A stretch of DNA of 64,000 nucleotides from HKST-UBA178 sp965223815 (GTDB lineage: Bacteria; Pseudomonadota; Gammaproteobacteria; Chromatiales; Chromatiaceae): the NCBI GenBank assembly GCA_965223815.1, contig OZ245019.1:3286001-3350000 (forward strand). Direction: 5' to 3'. The notes under the pieces were generated by a model that had not been told where the DNA came from, did not search any database, and worked only from the letters and a program-made list of their open reading frames with translations. Numbering within the stretch: position 1 is the first letter of the stretch; every line of letters begins with the position of its first letter. Both the position numbers and the translations under genes were made by a program. Positions 51,632 through 61,265 of the stretch are shown here, piece after piece.

Positions 51632-54259
51632 TTATCGTTGACTATCTTCCAACCTCAGGATATGGGCGTCACCGATGTTTCGGAATCGCCCCGACGTGCA
51701 GGTGAGAACCAGTATTTGTGCATCTTTACCCGCCAAGGACAAAGCCGCTCCCATCGCCGCCACCCGCACAGGATCCGAATAGCCGAGCGTATCGTCGAGG
51801 ATGAGTGGCCCGCCACCGTCGGTTGCCACCAACTGGGCCGCCGCCAGCCGCATCAAGATTCCGAGCTGTTCCTTGGCGCCGATACTGAGCGCTTCGAAAG
51901 CTAGCAGCTTGCCGTTCAGAAAGCGCGATGAGACTTGCAGATTTTCATCCAGCTCTACGGCGAAATCAGACCCGAAAACCACTCGCCCCAGAGTCTCCAA
52001 CTGTTTTTTCAATGGCGCAATGTAGGCCCTGCGGGCATCATCCCGGTGGCGCTTTAGCGTAGTGTAAAGACAGCGGGCGGCAGCAGCTCGGCGTTGCCTT
52101 TGTTGATGCTCACCCTGTGCAGCATCGTATTCACTCTCGGCATTGGATAACTGTTCGAAAAGGCCCGAGACCTGCGCCCGTTCGAGTCGGTCATTGAGCA
52201 CCGCCAACGTCTTGCCAATATCCTTGAGTTCGTCCTTGGCGCGCTGCCATGCTTGACGGGCATTGTCGAACACTGCCTGCAGACTTTCCGGATCCTGCGC
52301 CCGCAGCTCGGCTTCAAGCCGCTCCAGCTCCCTACTGCGGTTGTCCACTGTGGCGATAATGTCACGAATCGACTGCTCCAGCCGAGCGTCCGGGGTGTGC
52401 CGCCTCAGGGTTTCCAATTCCTCAACCGCCTCGTGGAGCCGTTGGGCAGCCGCATCCCGGCGACTGCCATGCAAAGCCGCCTCCGCCTCTGCCTTGATCC
52501 GCGCCTCAGCTGCCTTGGCATCGGCGGAACGCTGCTCCTCCAAGGCAGCCTGCATCCCCTGTAACTGCGCCTGGGCTTCGCGGCTCTGCTGCTGGACTTG
52601 CTGGGGTTGGAGCGATCCATCTGCAGGGGAAGAGAGGGTGAGCCGGGAGTTGAGCTGCAGAATACGCTGGGACAGCTGCTCGCGGGAAGTCCCGGCCAAA
52701 AGGGCCTGAAGACGCGCCCGTGCATGCGTCAGCGCCTGCTCGGCGCTGCTACTCTCCTCGCGTCGGGCCACAGCCGACCGCATATCGCCGGCACCGAGCT
52801 CCGCCATAAGTGATTCCCGCGCCAGGCTAAGCCTTGATTCCGCTTCCCGCAATGCGCTCAGGCTCGATCCGGGACGTACCTCGACCCTGGCGATGTCGGC
52901 GATTCGGATAGTGGTATCTTCAGCGGCGATCCGGGAAAAACCGGCACCCGCATCGAGGTGAATTGCCGCTTGCCCGTCAACTCTGATCTCCGTAGCTCGG
53001 GCACCAGCGGTGACTTGCAGCTCTGGCGCCCCCATCTCCAACAGTGCTCTCGCCTGCCGCCATTCACCGTCGAGCACCTCCAAGCGCCGATACTGCGGCT
53101 CCGTCATGGCGGCTTTCGCCAGCCGCGCCTCCGCCGCCAGTATCTCTTCATCCGCCGCACTTAGCTGCTCGGTCAACTGTTGCAGACGTTCCAGTTCCTG
53201 TTGCGCCAACACCTGTTTTTCCAGACGGTCCATTCGGCCTGCGTGTTCCGCTGCATCCTGGTACGCCTGCCGAGTTGCCTCGAGGGAGGCCCCCGCAAGC
53301 CTGCGGGCGGCATCGGCCTGGATGATTCGCTCTTGACTGAGAGCCCACTGCTTTTTCAGGCGCTCCAAATCCTGTTCCGCTTCGGCGGCGCGCACCACCA
53401 GTGCCTGCCGTCGCTGTTGCTCAATCGCCAGGGCACTGGCCCGGGCCTGGGTCTCCTCTAGCAAATGACCTGCCGCATCCCGCCGTTGGCGCAGATCGTT
53501 TATGCTGCGCAAACGCTGCTCCAGTTTTTTCACCCCCGCGGCCATCTCCGGCAAATCCCCGGAAATCTCCCCATGCTGTAGCGTCAGCCGCTCACAGCGT
53601 TCAATGTCGGCTTGTATCGATTTCAGCTCCTCGCGAAGACCGCCCAATCGCTGCCGCTGCTGCGCCAGCCTCGCCTCGGCATCGGCGGCACGCAGTTTGC
53701 CGCTCCGGGGTGTGAAGTAGCGGTGATACTCCTCGGTTACCCGCTCCAGGAGGTCACCATCCGGATCGCTGCCCTTTTCTCCCGCCGCCGCATCCAGTGC
53801 CCGGGCTAGCCCGCCACTATCCTTGAACCATGCCTGGGAAACCTCACCTCCCTGGATGACCTGCAGCGCCTGCCAAAGGTCGACATCCATGGTCTGTTCC
53901 AGCAGTTGACCCGCCCGCTCGTGGGCCTCCCGGCCGGTTAGCAACTCCCGCCGTGGCGAATGGATCTCCAACGATGTGGATTTCTGACGATTGAAGCGTT
54001 TGGTGTAGGTGGCATGGTAGGGGCCGGTGGCGAATTCCGCCTCCACCAGGCTACCCAGGTCAAGGCCAACCGGCTGCACTGCCTTGACCGATACCTTGGC
54101 AGTGGAATCCAGCTCCGAGAACAGCAGCCGCAGGGCTTCGAAGAGTGAACTCTTGCCGATCTCGTTGGGGCCCTCGATCACATTCACGCCGTCGCCAAAA
54201 GCGATCTCATGCTGGGCCACTCCCCGCCAGTTCTCGATTTTAAGGCGGATCAGCTTCAT
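51632..54259 (-). CDS. SbcC/YhaN-like coiled-coil ATPase
   Basis: An 875-residue SMC-like protein: Walker A GPNEIGKSSLFEALRLLFSE at residues 30-49, long coiled coils (about 200-780), the signature region SIGAKEQLGILMRLAAAQLV and Walker B LILDDTLGYSDPVR near 820. It has no visible zinc hook. The ATG overlaps the stop of the nuclease gene as ATGA. The pair should form an Mre11/Rad50-like DNA-end processing complex. Confidence 0.82.
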   Translation of the reverse strand: MKLIRLKIENWRGVAQHEIAFGDGVNVIEGPNEIGKSSLFEALRLLFSELDSTAKVSVKAVQPVGLDLGSLVEAEFATGPYHATYTKRFNRQKSTSLEIHSPRRELLTGREAHERAGQLLEQTMDVDLWQALQVIQGGEVSQAWFKDSGGLARALDAAAGEKGSDPDGDLLERVTEEYHRYFTPRSGKLRAADAEARLAQQRQRLGGLREELKSIQADIERCERLTLQHGEISGDLPEMAAGVKKLEQRLRSINDLRQRRDAAGHLLEETQARASALAIEQQRRQALVVRAAEAEQDLERLKKQWALSQERIIQADAARRLAGASLEATRQAYQDAAEHAGRMDRLEKQVLAQQELERLQQLTEQLSAADEEILAAEARLAKAAMTEPQYRRLEVLDGEWRQARALLEMGAPELQVTAGARATEIRVDGQAAIHLDAGAGFSRIAAEDTTIRIADIARVEVRPGSSLSALREAESRLSLARESLMAELGAGDMRSAVARREESSSAEQALTHARARLQALLAGTSREQLSQRILQLNSRLTLSSPADGSLQPQQVQQQSREAQAQLQGMQAALEEQRSADAKAAEARIKAEAEAALHGSRRDAAAQRLHEAVEELETLRRHTPDARLEQSIRDIIATVDNRSRELERLEAELRAQDPESLQAVFDNARQAWQRAKDELKDIGKTLAVLNDRLERAQVSGLFEQLSNAESEYDAAQGEHQQRQRRAAAARCLYTTLKRHRDDARRAYIAPLKKQLETLGRVVFGSDFAVELDENLQVSSRFLNGKLLAFEALSIGAKEQLGILMRLAAAQLVATDGGGPLILDDTLGYSDPVRVAAMGAALSLAGKDAQILVLTCTSGRFRNIGDAHILRLEDSQR

Positions 54260-55389
54260 TCGCCCTGCCCTCCCTGGGCCAACCGATAGAAGAGCGCCAG
54301 GGCATCCCTAGCCTCGGTATCTCCCTCCTCAGCAGCGGTCACCAGCTCCAACCAGGCTCGTTTGGCATATCCGGAGAGGGCCGCCGCATCCTCGTCCAGG
54401 ACATCGGGCACTAGCGCCATCTCGGTGGTCGCCGTCCGCTGGCGCAAGCTGGCGAATCGGGGAGCCTGACTTTCCAGCAGCCGCTGCAGTTCGGACCAGC
54501 CGGCCAGATTGACACTGCCCTCGAATCGCAGTTTTACGATACTCCAGGCCTTATCAGGCAGCGAGGAAAGCCAGCTTTCTAACGCCTCGATATCCTCCAT
54601 GCCGTTGATGAAACGGTGCGCGTCAATGAAACGCCAGCGCCCCAGCGCCAGTTCGGTTAGCCGGGGGAGCCGATCTCCATTTATCTCCACCAGTAGAGCA
54701 TAACCCGGGCGCACCTCGGCGAAGTCAGTGGCCTCTGGCGCGCCGCTGTACCAGATCGCCCCACTGTTACCCACTTTGGTGAGAGAGTGGCGGTCTCCCA
54801 ATGCCAGATAATGCCACTGACCCTGTTCTAGAGCCGCTTCGGCCGCCGACAGGGAGAGGGTATCGGGGCGCCGCTCCGGCGTCATGATGTCGACCTGTCC
54901 GTGGGCAACGGCAACGCGAACCGTCCCAGCCGCCGGCGGTGTCTGTGCGCCCAGTGCCGCAACCAGATCCTCCAGCGGACGTTTGGATCGCCAAGGCGCT
55001 CCCACCACCTCTACGCCAGGCAGCCCGGCCACCTTTCTGGGTGTCATGTCATCGAGCAGCATCACATTGCCCGGTCGCTCTCTGAACAGCTTGGAGCGAT
55101 ACAGGGAACCAGCATCCAGGGGATCGTGGTTACCGGGTAGAAGAAACAACGGAACCTGCGCTTCCTCCATGGCATCCAGTGCGCGCTGCAGCAGCTGCAA
55201 AGAGAGTTGATTGGACTCGAACACATCCCCCGCCACGACGATAAACCGGGCGTCGTGTTTCCTCGCCAGCTGCCCCAGGGTGCGTATGGCATCGATCCTG
55301 TCCTGGGTAAACCTGGCCTGCGCCTCGCCTCGCAGAAAGTGGCGCGTCATCCCGATTTGCCAATCCGAGGAGTGTATAAAACGAACCAC
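54256..55389 (-). CDS. SbcD/YhaO-like metallophosphoesterase nuclease
   Basis: About 377 residues of calcineurin-like phosphoesterase: HSSDWQIG (first Asp/His), VVAGDVFESN, LPGNHDPLDA (GNHD), VAHGQVDI and LALGDRHS supply the two-metal site. It is the nuclease partner of the coupled ATPase. The GTG at 55389 has GGGAGG just upstream and gives the canonical VRFIHSSDWQIG start; the open frame to 55476 is otherwise unsupported. A TATAAT at 55423-55428 (minus strand) could be its -10 element. Confidence 0.82.
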   Translation of the reverse strand: MVRFIHSSDWQIGMTRHFLRGEAQARFTQDRIDAIRTLGQLARKHDARFIVVAGDVFESNQLSLQLLQRALDAMEEAQVPLFLLPGNHDPLDAGSLYRSKLFRERPGNVMLLDDMTPRKVAGLPGVEVVGAPWRSKRPLEDLVAALGAQTPPAAGTVRVAVAHGQVDIMTPERRPDTLSLSAAEAALEQGQWHYLALGDRHSLTKVGNSGAIWYSGAPEATDFAEVRPGYALLVEINGDRLPRLTELALGRWRFIDAHRFINGMEDIEALESWLSSLPDKAWSIVKLRFEGSVNLAGWSELQRLLESQAPRFASLRQRTATTEMALVPDVLDEDAAALSGYAKRAWLELVTAAEEGDTEARDALALFYRLAQGGQGE

Positions 55390-55577
55390 CAGGCCTCCCG
55401 TCTGTGAACCGTTGCCACGGCTATTATAACGGGGAGCGGGACTCAATCGACGAGCTTGGCCGAGGGGGTGTGCCAAGACCCAGGTATTGAGACTTGGCTT
55501 GTGATCTCGACGGCATAGCGGGAGAATGCGCCCTTGTTTGCGGCCCGGTAAGGCCGCTCCGCCCCGAGATCTCTATA

Positions 55578-56267
55578 TTGTCGCGCACACGGGCTAACCT
55601 GATACTGTTACTGGCTGCTGCTATCTGGGGAACCACTTTTGTGGTCCAGCAAGTGGGATTGGGCAGCCTGGGACCGCTTTCCTTTACCGCGGCCCGGTTT
55701 CTACTCGGCGCTTTGGTGGTATTGCCATTCGCCTGGAGAGAGTATCGTAATCTACACAGAGATGGACGCGCCCTCAGTCCCACTGACATCACCGCCCTGA
55801 TGCTCACCGGTGGTGCGCTTTTTGTTGCCGCGACGCTGCAGCAGATAGGCATTCTCAAGACCAGCGTTACCAACTCCGGTTTTCTCACCGCACTATATGT
55901 ACCCTTGGTACCGCTGATCGCCCTGTTACTCTTGAGACGGAGCGTGCACTGGTCTGTCTGGCCAGCTGCAACCGCTTGTTTCGCCGGCACCTACCTGCTC
56001 AGCGGAGCCGATCAGCTGCAACTCGCGGGTGGCGACCTGTGGATCATCGCAAGTGCACTTTTCTGGGCAGTACACGTGCTGCTCATCGATGCAATGGTTC
56101 GTCGCACTCAGGCGCCCCTGGTAGTCGCCGCAGGACAATTCCTCAGTTGCGGTCTCTTCGCTGCCCTTGCCGGATGGGTCGTTGAAGCGCCTCAAGTGGC
56201 GCAATTCGTCGATGCCATCGGCGCCATACTCTATGCCGGACTGCTGTCGGTGGCCATCGGGTTCTCC
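55578..56267 (+). pseudogene. EamA/DMT-family permease, 5' part, interrupted by IS66
   Basis: This part encodes about 230 residues of a ten-helix drug/metabolite transporter (WGTTFVVQQVGLGSLGP, FLTALYVPLVPLIALLLLRR, GDLWIIASALFWAVHVLLI), broken after VAIGFS by IS66. Rejoining it across one copy of the duplicated GGTTCTCC with the 3' part restores a continuous frame (IGFS then LQVVGQRY). A TTG at 55578 after CGAGAT is the likely start; an earlier TTG at 55494 would add unlikely residues. The gene is inactivated unless the element excises precisely. Confidence 0.85.
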
Positions 56268-56354
56268 GTAAGCGTCTCGCGAATTACATCTTTTCCAGCC
56301 TTTACAGAGTCCTCATGATGAACCCATCTTACATTGACAGACAGGGGATACATC

Positions 56355-56693
56355 ATGGAACCGAGCTTATCGAAAAGAGATCTCAACCGCCAGCGCTGGC
56401 GTGAGCGGATCAACGCTTGGGGAAATAGCAGTCAAACCCAGAAAGCATTCTGCGAGGATCAGCATGTGGGGCTGGCCTCTTTTCAAAGGTGGCGCAGAAT
56501 ACTAAAGGCGGAAGACTCTGAAGGCTCAGTTGCCGCACTTCCCGAAGCGGTTCGTTTTTTACCGGTGAAAGTACAGCAGGAGAAACCCGCGAATCTTATG
56601 ATCCTGATCCAGGATGATCTTCGCATTGAAGTGCCGGCCGGATTCAATCCTCAACAGCTTCAGCAGGTCATTCAGGTACTGCGTGCATCATGA
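56355..56693 (+). CDS. tnpA: IS66 accessory protein TnpA
   Basis: A 112-residue protein with a helix-turn-helix-like N-terminus (QRWRERINAWGNSSQTQKAF, GLASFQRWRRIL), as in IS66 ORF1. The ATG at 56355 follows AGGGGATACATC. Its end overlaps the tnpB start. Confidence 0.88.
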   Translation: MEPSLSKRDLNRQRWRERINAWGNSSQTQKAFCEDQHVGLASFQRWRRILKAEDSEGSVAALPEAVRFLPVKVQQEKPANLMILIQDDLRIEVPAGFNPQQLQQVIQVLRAS

Positions 56694-57043
56694 TCGCATT
56701 TGGTTCAAACACCAAGGTCTATCTGGCAACCGGTCCCACCGATATGCGCAAAGCGGTGAATGGATTGATGGTATTGGTTCAGGATGTTTTGCAGGCCGAT
56801 CCATTCTCCAGCCATCTCTTCGTTTTCTGCAATCGACTTCGCGACAAAATCAAAATCATTTACTGGCACAACAATGGATTCTGGTTGTTCTATCGGCGTT
56901 TGGAAAAACAGCGGTTCTGGTGGCCAGGCGCTGGTGAACAGCTGTCCATAGAGATCTCGACACGTGAACTGAGTTGGCTGTTGGAAGGGCTGGACATCAC
57001 CCGGACCGAAGCGCATAAAGCAGTTTCTTATTCCTTGTTTTAA
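56690..57043 (+). CDS. tnpB: IS66 accessory protein TnpB
   Basis: A 117-residue IS66 ORF2 protein (KVYLATGPTDMRKAVNGL, FVFCNRLRDKIKIIYW, LLEGLDITRTEAHK). It is required for transposition of family members. Its ATG overlaps the tnpA stop by four bases. Confidence 0.95.
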   Translation: MIAFGSNTKVYLATGPTDMRKAVNGLMVLVQDVLQADPFSSHLFVFCNRLRDKIKIIYWHNNGFWLFYRRLEKQRFWWPGAGEQLSIEISTRELSWLLEGLDITRTEAHKAVSYSLF

Positions 57044-57085
57044 TACGCTTTTTTGCAACCTGATGGGTGTCTTTTTGTTATAATC

Positions 57086-58675
57086 ATGCGCATGCAATCA
57101 GCGACTTATCCGCTTCCCAATGATCCTGATCAGCTCAAGTCTGAAGTGGATCGATTGCGGGGCGCTGTCAAAGAAAAAGAGCAACGAATCGAACAGCTAC
57201 TGGATTATATTCTGCTGCTGCGCAAACGCCAGTTTGGTGCCAGTGCGGATCGTCCGAACAAAGATCAGTTCAATTTGTTCGATGAGGCCGAACTGGAACA
57301 GCTGCTGGCGGATCTGGATATTCCAGACCCGTTCGCTTCTGAATCGACGACTCAGGAGAAAACAGATAAAGAAAAGCAGAAACCCATCCGTCGTCCGCTG
57401 CCCGCGCATTTCAATAGGGTAGAGAAGATTATCGACCTTCCGGATGAAGAGAAGGCTGCCATGGGGAGTGACTGGAGTTTCATCGGTTACGACACCTCTG
57501 AGCAACTGGCAGTCATTCCCCGGCAGTACTATGTCATTGCGTACAAGCGCGCCAAGTATGTCCCAAACAATGAGGAGGTCGCCGGTGCCGAACAAGCTGT
57601 CAGAATCGCACCGCGTCCGGACCAAATTATTCCCAAGTCCATTGCTCACAGCTCGGTGATTGCCGATGTCGTTGTCCGCAAGTTCGTGGATGGCCTGCCG
57701 TTCTATCGCCAGGAAGTCATTAATGCCAGAGAGGGTATCGATCTGAGTCGCCAGACCATGAGCGGCTGGATGATGCAGCTCGACGAACGGCTGTTACCGC
57801 TGATGGCCGCGATGAGACGGATACTCTTTCAGGGCCGGGTGATCCATATCGACGAAACCCGATTACAGGTATTGAATGAACCGGGACGGGAGAATACCCA
57901 GCAATCGTACATGTGGGTCTATGGTGGTGGTCCACCGGACAAACCGGTAATCTGGTACCAGTATGCAGACACCCGCAGTGGAGATGTGCCGTTGAAGTTT
58001 CTGCATTCTCAGGAAGACAACTCTCTGGACGGGGAGACGTACCTGGTGACCGATGGCTATGACGGGTATAACGCGCTGGCCAGGACGCCCGGTATCCTTG
58101 GACACGCTGTCTGTTGGGCGCACGTGAGGAGACGCTTTGTCGAGGCGACCCATGGCCGGAAGAACACCGCAGCGGCCCACCAGATGGTGGCGTTGATCCG
58201 TAAATTATATCTCGTCGAGCGCATTGCCGGGGACAAGACACCGGAGAAGCGAAAAGCGATCCGTCAGGCGCAGGCTGCGCCGATTCTGGACAAGATCAAG
58301 GAGTGGCTCGATCAGAAGGTTGTGCAAGTATTGCCCAAGAGCCCGCTGGGTGAAGCCATCGCTTATAACCTGGCGCTTTGGCCGCAACTGAAGACCTATC
58401 TGGAAGATGGCGATATTCCGATCGACAACAACCGCATCGAAAATGCGATCAGACCCTTTGTCATCGGCCGCAAAAACTTTCTCTTTTCAGGCAGTCCGCT
58501 GGGTGCAGGCGCCAGTGCCACTCTATATACCCTGGTGGAATCCTCCAAGGCGAACAATCTGGAGCCTTGGGCCTATCTGAACTATCTTTTTGAGAAACTT
58601 CCCATGGCAAAGTCGGAGCAGGCATTACTCGACCTGCTACCGCAGAATTTGAAAATGGAAGACCTGAAACCATAG
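57086..58675 (+). CDS. tnpC: IS66 transposase TnpC
   Basis: About 529 residues: an N-terminal coiled-coil segment (LKSEVDRLRGAVKEKEQRIE), a region with RKRQFGASADRPN, a DDE core with VIHIDETRLQVLNEPG and VTDGYDGYNALAR, GHAVCWAHVRRRFVEATHG, and the Glu in IDNNRIENAIRPFVIGRKN. All blocks appear intact. Confidence 0.95.
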   Translation: MRMQSATYPLPNDPDQLKSEVDRLRGAVKEKEQRIEQLLDYILLLRKRQFGASADRPNKDQFNLFDEAELEQLLADLDIPDPFASESTTQEKTDKEKQKPIRRPLPAHFNRVEKIIDLPDEEKAAMGSDWSFIGYDTSEQLAVIPRQYYVIAYKRAKYVPNNEEVAGAEQAVRIAPRPDQIIPKSIAHSSVIADVVVRKFVDGLPFYRQEVINAREGIDLSRQTMSGWMMQLDERLLPLMAAMRRILFQGRVIHIDETRLQVLNEPGRENTQQSYMWVYGGGPPDKPVIWYQYADTRSGDVPLKFLHSQEDNSLDGETYLVTDGYDGYNALARTPGILGHAVCWAHVRRRFVEATHGRKNTAAAHQMVALIRKLYLVERIAGDKTPEKRKAIRQAQAAPILDKIKEWLDQKVVQVLPKSPLGEAIAYNLALWPQLKTYLEDGDIPIDNNRIENAIRPFVIGRKNFLFSGSPLGAGASATLYTLVESSKANNLEPWAYLNYLFEKLPMAKSEQALLDLLPQNLKMEDLKP

Positions 58676-58705
58676 GGTCAATCCGGTAGTCGCCCAGACG
58701 CTTAC

Positions 58706-58974
58706 GGTTCTCCCTCCAGGTGGTAGGTCAACGGTATACAGAGGCACCCGATGCCGCCATCATTCTAAGCTCCGAGACGCTGTTCGCAGCCCTGTCGGGC
58801 TATCTTTTTCTTGGAGAGTGGCTTACCACACTGGAGATTATTGGAGCAGCTCTGATCTTCGGCGGCATTCTTGCCGTGCAGTTGATTCCCCTGCGGCAAA
58901 CAGCCAAAGAGGCAATAGGGAGAAAACAGTCTGTTCCGTTAAAATCCGAAGCGGCGGAATCCAGCTCGGCGTGA
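58706..58974 (+). pseudogene. EamA/DMT-family permease, 3' part
   Basis: Resumes after the right copy of GGTTCTCC with LQVVGQRYTEAPDAAIILSS, the last two helices (LFAALSGYLFLGEW, IIGAALIFGGILAVQLIP) and a polar tail. On its own it lacks a start codon. See the 5' part. Confidence 0.85.
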
Positions 58975-59013
58975 ATCCCGGCGAAGGAGCTGATTTCCAT
59001 TGCCGCTAGCGGA

Positions 59014-59526
59014 TCAATCGATCTCTTTCGGCCGGATGACTTTCACGGACAACGCGCTACCCACTGCAAGATCATTCCAGGAATCCGGCAGCGCCACTAG
59101 GGCCACCGCAGCGGTGGGTAGTAATTTGCCGTTGGCCGGGATCTGTACCTCCTCGCCCCAGAGATGAATCAACAGCTCCTCCAGCCCCGGATTGTGCCCA
59201 ACCAGCATTACCCGTTTCGCCTTGCGCGGCACAGAGGACAACACCTGCAGCAAGGTATCCACATCACTGCCGTAGATCCTTTGGTCCAAGTGGATTGCAT
59301 TCTTTTTTACCCCCAACACCTCACAGACTGCGGCTGTGGTCTGCAACGCGCGTTCTGCCGGCGAGCTGACCACATGCTTGGGTTTCAGTTTTCGCTCCTT
59401 CAACCAAGCGCCCATGCGCGGCGCGTCCCGTTCACCCCGGGGTCCCAATGGCCGCTCAAAATCCGTAGGTGCATCGCTATCCCAAGAAGATTTCGCATGG
59501 CGCAGTATCATCAGCATTCTGGTCAC
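59014..59526 (-). CDS. sixA: Phosphohistidine phosphatase SixA
   Basis: A 170-residue histidine phosphatase: LRHAKSSW holds the phosphorylated His10 (RHG motif as RHA, normal for SixA), a second Arg lies in SSPAERALQT, and the second His111 in VGHNPGLEELL. It removes phosphate from phosphohistidine on signalling proteins. The GTG at 59526 has AGGAG eight bases upstream. Confidence 0.9.
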   Translation of the reverse strand: MTRMLMILRHAKSSWDSDAPTDFERPLGPRGERDAPRMGAWLKERKLKPKHVVSSPAERALQTTAAVCEVLGVKKNAIHLDQRIYGSDVDTLLQVLSSVPRKAKRVMLVGHNPGLEELLIHLWGEEVQIPANGKLLPTAAVALVALPDSWNDLAVGSALSVKVIRPKEID

Positions 59527-59741
59527 GGAGATCGCTCCTTATCGTTGTTATTCAGCTGTGGAAAGGGCACCGCTTTCGACTTTGATATCGACCTCGAACG
59601 GCGCCGGGCCTTCAGGATAATAATAGGAAAACTGGAGTCAATATGCAGACCCGTTTGTTGGCTTTGCCCGATCGCTATCCGGTGTGGCAGCGCTACTCAT
59701 GGGTCCCCGGAGCATAGCGGGCAACCTACACTCCTGCCCGC

Positions 59742-61139
59742 TTACATCACCGAGAAAACCGGTCCAGGATCGGCCCGCAGCAGTACGCCGAGGGTTTCCA
59801 ATCCACTCCTCAGCCGATCTCGGTCGGCAACCGCGCTGAGAGAGATACGCACCGCATGGGGCGATGAATCCCGGCCCAGGGTAAAGGCGGCGGCGCCCAT
59901 GACCAGTATTCCCCTGGCTTCCGCGGCCCGCACAAATTGTTCGCTTCGCCAGGGCGCAGGCAGTTTCAGCCACAGATGCAGACCACCGGGCTGACTCGCT
60001 ATATCGAATTCCCCGAGTAGCTCCAATGCTAATCGGCGTCGCGCGAAAAGTTCTTCTCTCTGACGTTGCAACAAGCGCTCGGCACTGCCGCTGCGAATCC
60101 ATTCACACACCACAGCCACCATCAACGGGCTCGCCATCCAACAGCTGGCCCGCACCGCTGCGCCCAGGCGCGCCTGCATGGACTCGGGTACCACCAGGTA
60201 ACCGACCCGCACACCGCCGGCCAGGGTCTTGGAAAACCCTCCAATGTGAATAACCCTGTCCGGCGCCAAGGCCGCCATAGGTAGGGGGCCATCGGCAGCC
60301 AATCCCACACTGACGTCGTCCTCTATAACCAGGACCCCGTGGCGGCCGCAGATATCCAGCACCGCCTGCCGGCGCTCGAGGGACATGGTGGCGGTTGTCG
60401 GATTCTGGAGCGTTGGGGTACAGAACAGCAGTCGCGGGGAGTATTGACGGCAGGCAGTTTCCAATGCGTCCGGAATTATGCCCTCAGCGTCCATAGCCAG
60501 GGTTCGCACATTCAGCTCCAGGTGGTGAGTGATGGCGGCGAATCCGGGGTAGGTCAACTCCTCGGCAAGAACTGTGTCGCCCTTGCGGGCCAGAGCCATC
60601 ATCGCCACCATGATTCCGTGCTGCCCACCATTGCTGATTACCAGCTGATCGGGTTGGGGACGCCAGCTGTCGCGCTCGATCCAGCCGCAGATAACCCGTC
60701 TGTGGGCCTCGATTCCAATATCGGGCTGGTAATCGAGAAGCCGGTTGATGTCTTCGGGATGGGCCGCAAGCGCAGACATCGCTTCGACCAGCAGATCAGC
60801 CCGGTTTTCCCTCAATGGTCGGTTGATATTGAGTTCCAGGAGGCCCTCGTTGGCGCTCTCCAGAAATTGCCATTGCCCGCTCTCTGCATCGCTGCCGATG
60901 CCGCTTACGAAGGTTCCTCTCCCAACTATGCCGTATACCAGCCCACGCCGCTCCGCTTCCGCATACGCCCGGGTTACCGTGCCTGTGGTGACCCCCAAGC
61001 TTTCCGCCAGGGCGCGGTGAGTGGGGAGCCGTTGATCCCGCTTCAGCTCCCCCGATCGTATCGCCTGCCCTATGGCCTCGGCTATGGCCCGGTAACGGGG
61101 ACCTTGGGAGCAACTAATGTCTGGCGTCCAAATTGTCAT
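59742..61139 (-). CDS. MocR/PdxR-type transcriptional regulator (GntR + aminotransferase fold)
   Basis: A 465-residue regulator: an N-terminal winged helix (SGELKRDQRLPTHRALAESL, residues about 29-48, GTVTRAYAEAERRGLV), a linker and a type-I PLP fold with LLFCTPTLQNPTTATMS, VIEDDVSVGLA and the PLP Lys304 in GGFSKTLAGG. It would sense PLP or an amino-acid aldimine and most likely controls the divergent LysE-type exporter. A palindrome covers its own start codon, suggesting autoregulation. Confidence 0.9.
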   Translation of the reverse strand: MTIWTPDISCSQGPRYRAIAEAIGQAIRSGELKRDQRLPTHRALAESLGVTTGTVTRAYAEAERRGLVYGIVGRGTFVSGIGSDAESGQWQFLESANEGLLELNINRPLRENRADLLVEAMSALAAHPEDINRLLDYQPDIGIEAHRRVICGWIERDSWRPQPDQLVISNGGQHGIMVAMMALARKGDTVLAEELTYPGFAAITHHLELNVRTLAMDAEGIIPDALETACRQYSPRLLFCTPTLQNPTTATMSLERRQAVLDICGRHGVLVIEDDVSVGLAADGPLPMAALAPDRVIHIGGFSKTLAGGVRVGYLVVPESMQARLGAAVRASCWMASPLMVAVVCEWIRSGSAERLLQRQREELFARRRLALELLGEFDIASQPGGLHLWLKLPAPWRSEQFVRAAEARGILVMGAAAFTLGRDSSPHAVRISLSAVADRDRLRSGLETLGVLLRADPGPVFSVM

Positions 61140-61148
61140 GATGACAAT
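61132..61148. promoter_or_regulatory. Palindrome ATTGTCAT-G-ATGACAAT over the MocR start codon
   Basis: A perfect 8-bp inverted repeat around one central base, spanning the regulator's ATG. It shares the ATTGT core with the second palindrome in this region, so it may be an operator. Confidence 0.45.
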
Positions 61149-61214
61149 ATTCTTATTGACTCGATTATTCTCTCGATTATGATGATAATTATAAACATAA
61201 CTAGCACTTAATCA

Positions 61215-61236
61215 AATATTGTAGCGATACAATATT
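61215..61236. promoter_or_regulatory. Palindrome AATATTGTA-GCGA-TACAATATT upstream of the exporter
   Basis: A perfect 9-bp inverted repeat with a 4-bp spacer, 30 bp before the exporter ATG and within the AT-rich divergent promoter region. Another ACAATATT half-site lies at 61144-61151. It is a candidate binding site for the divergent MocR-type regulator. Confidence 0.5.
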
Positions 61237-61265
61237 GCTCTGTTACCACTTGTGAGGCGCCGAAA

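Larger units (their letters stand above)
56268..58705 (+). mobile_element. IS66-family insertion sequence, intact
   Basis: A 2438-bp element starting GTAAGCGTCT and ending AGACGCTTAC (terminal inverted repeats), flanked by a perfect 8-bp duplication GGTTCTCC at 56260-56267 and 58706-58713. It carries the three IS66 genes in order. The intact ends, duplication and open frames indicate a recent insertion. Confidence 0.96.

Noticed and set aside
60339..61211. 290-codon plus-strand open frame opposite the MocR gene
   Set aside because: Antisense shadow that runs through the divergent promoter region; no protein-like features.
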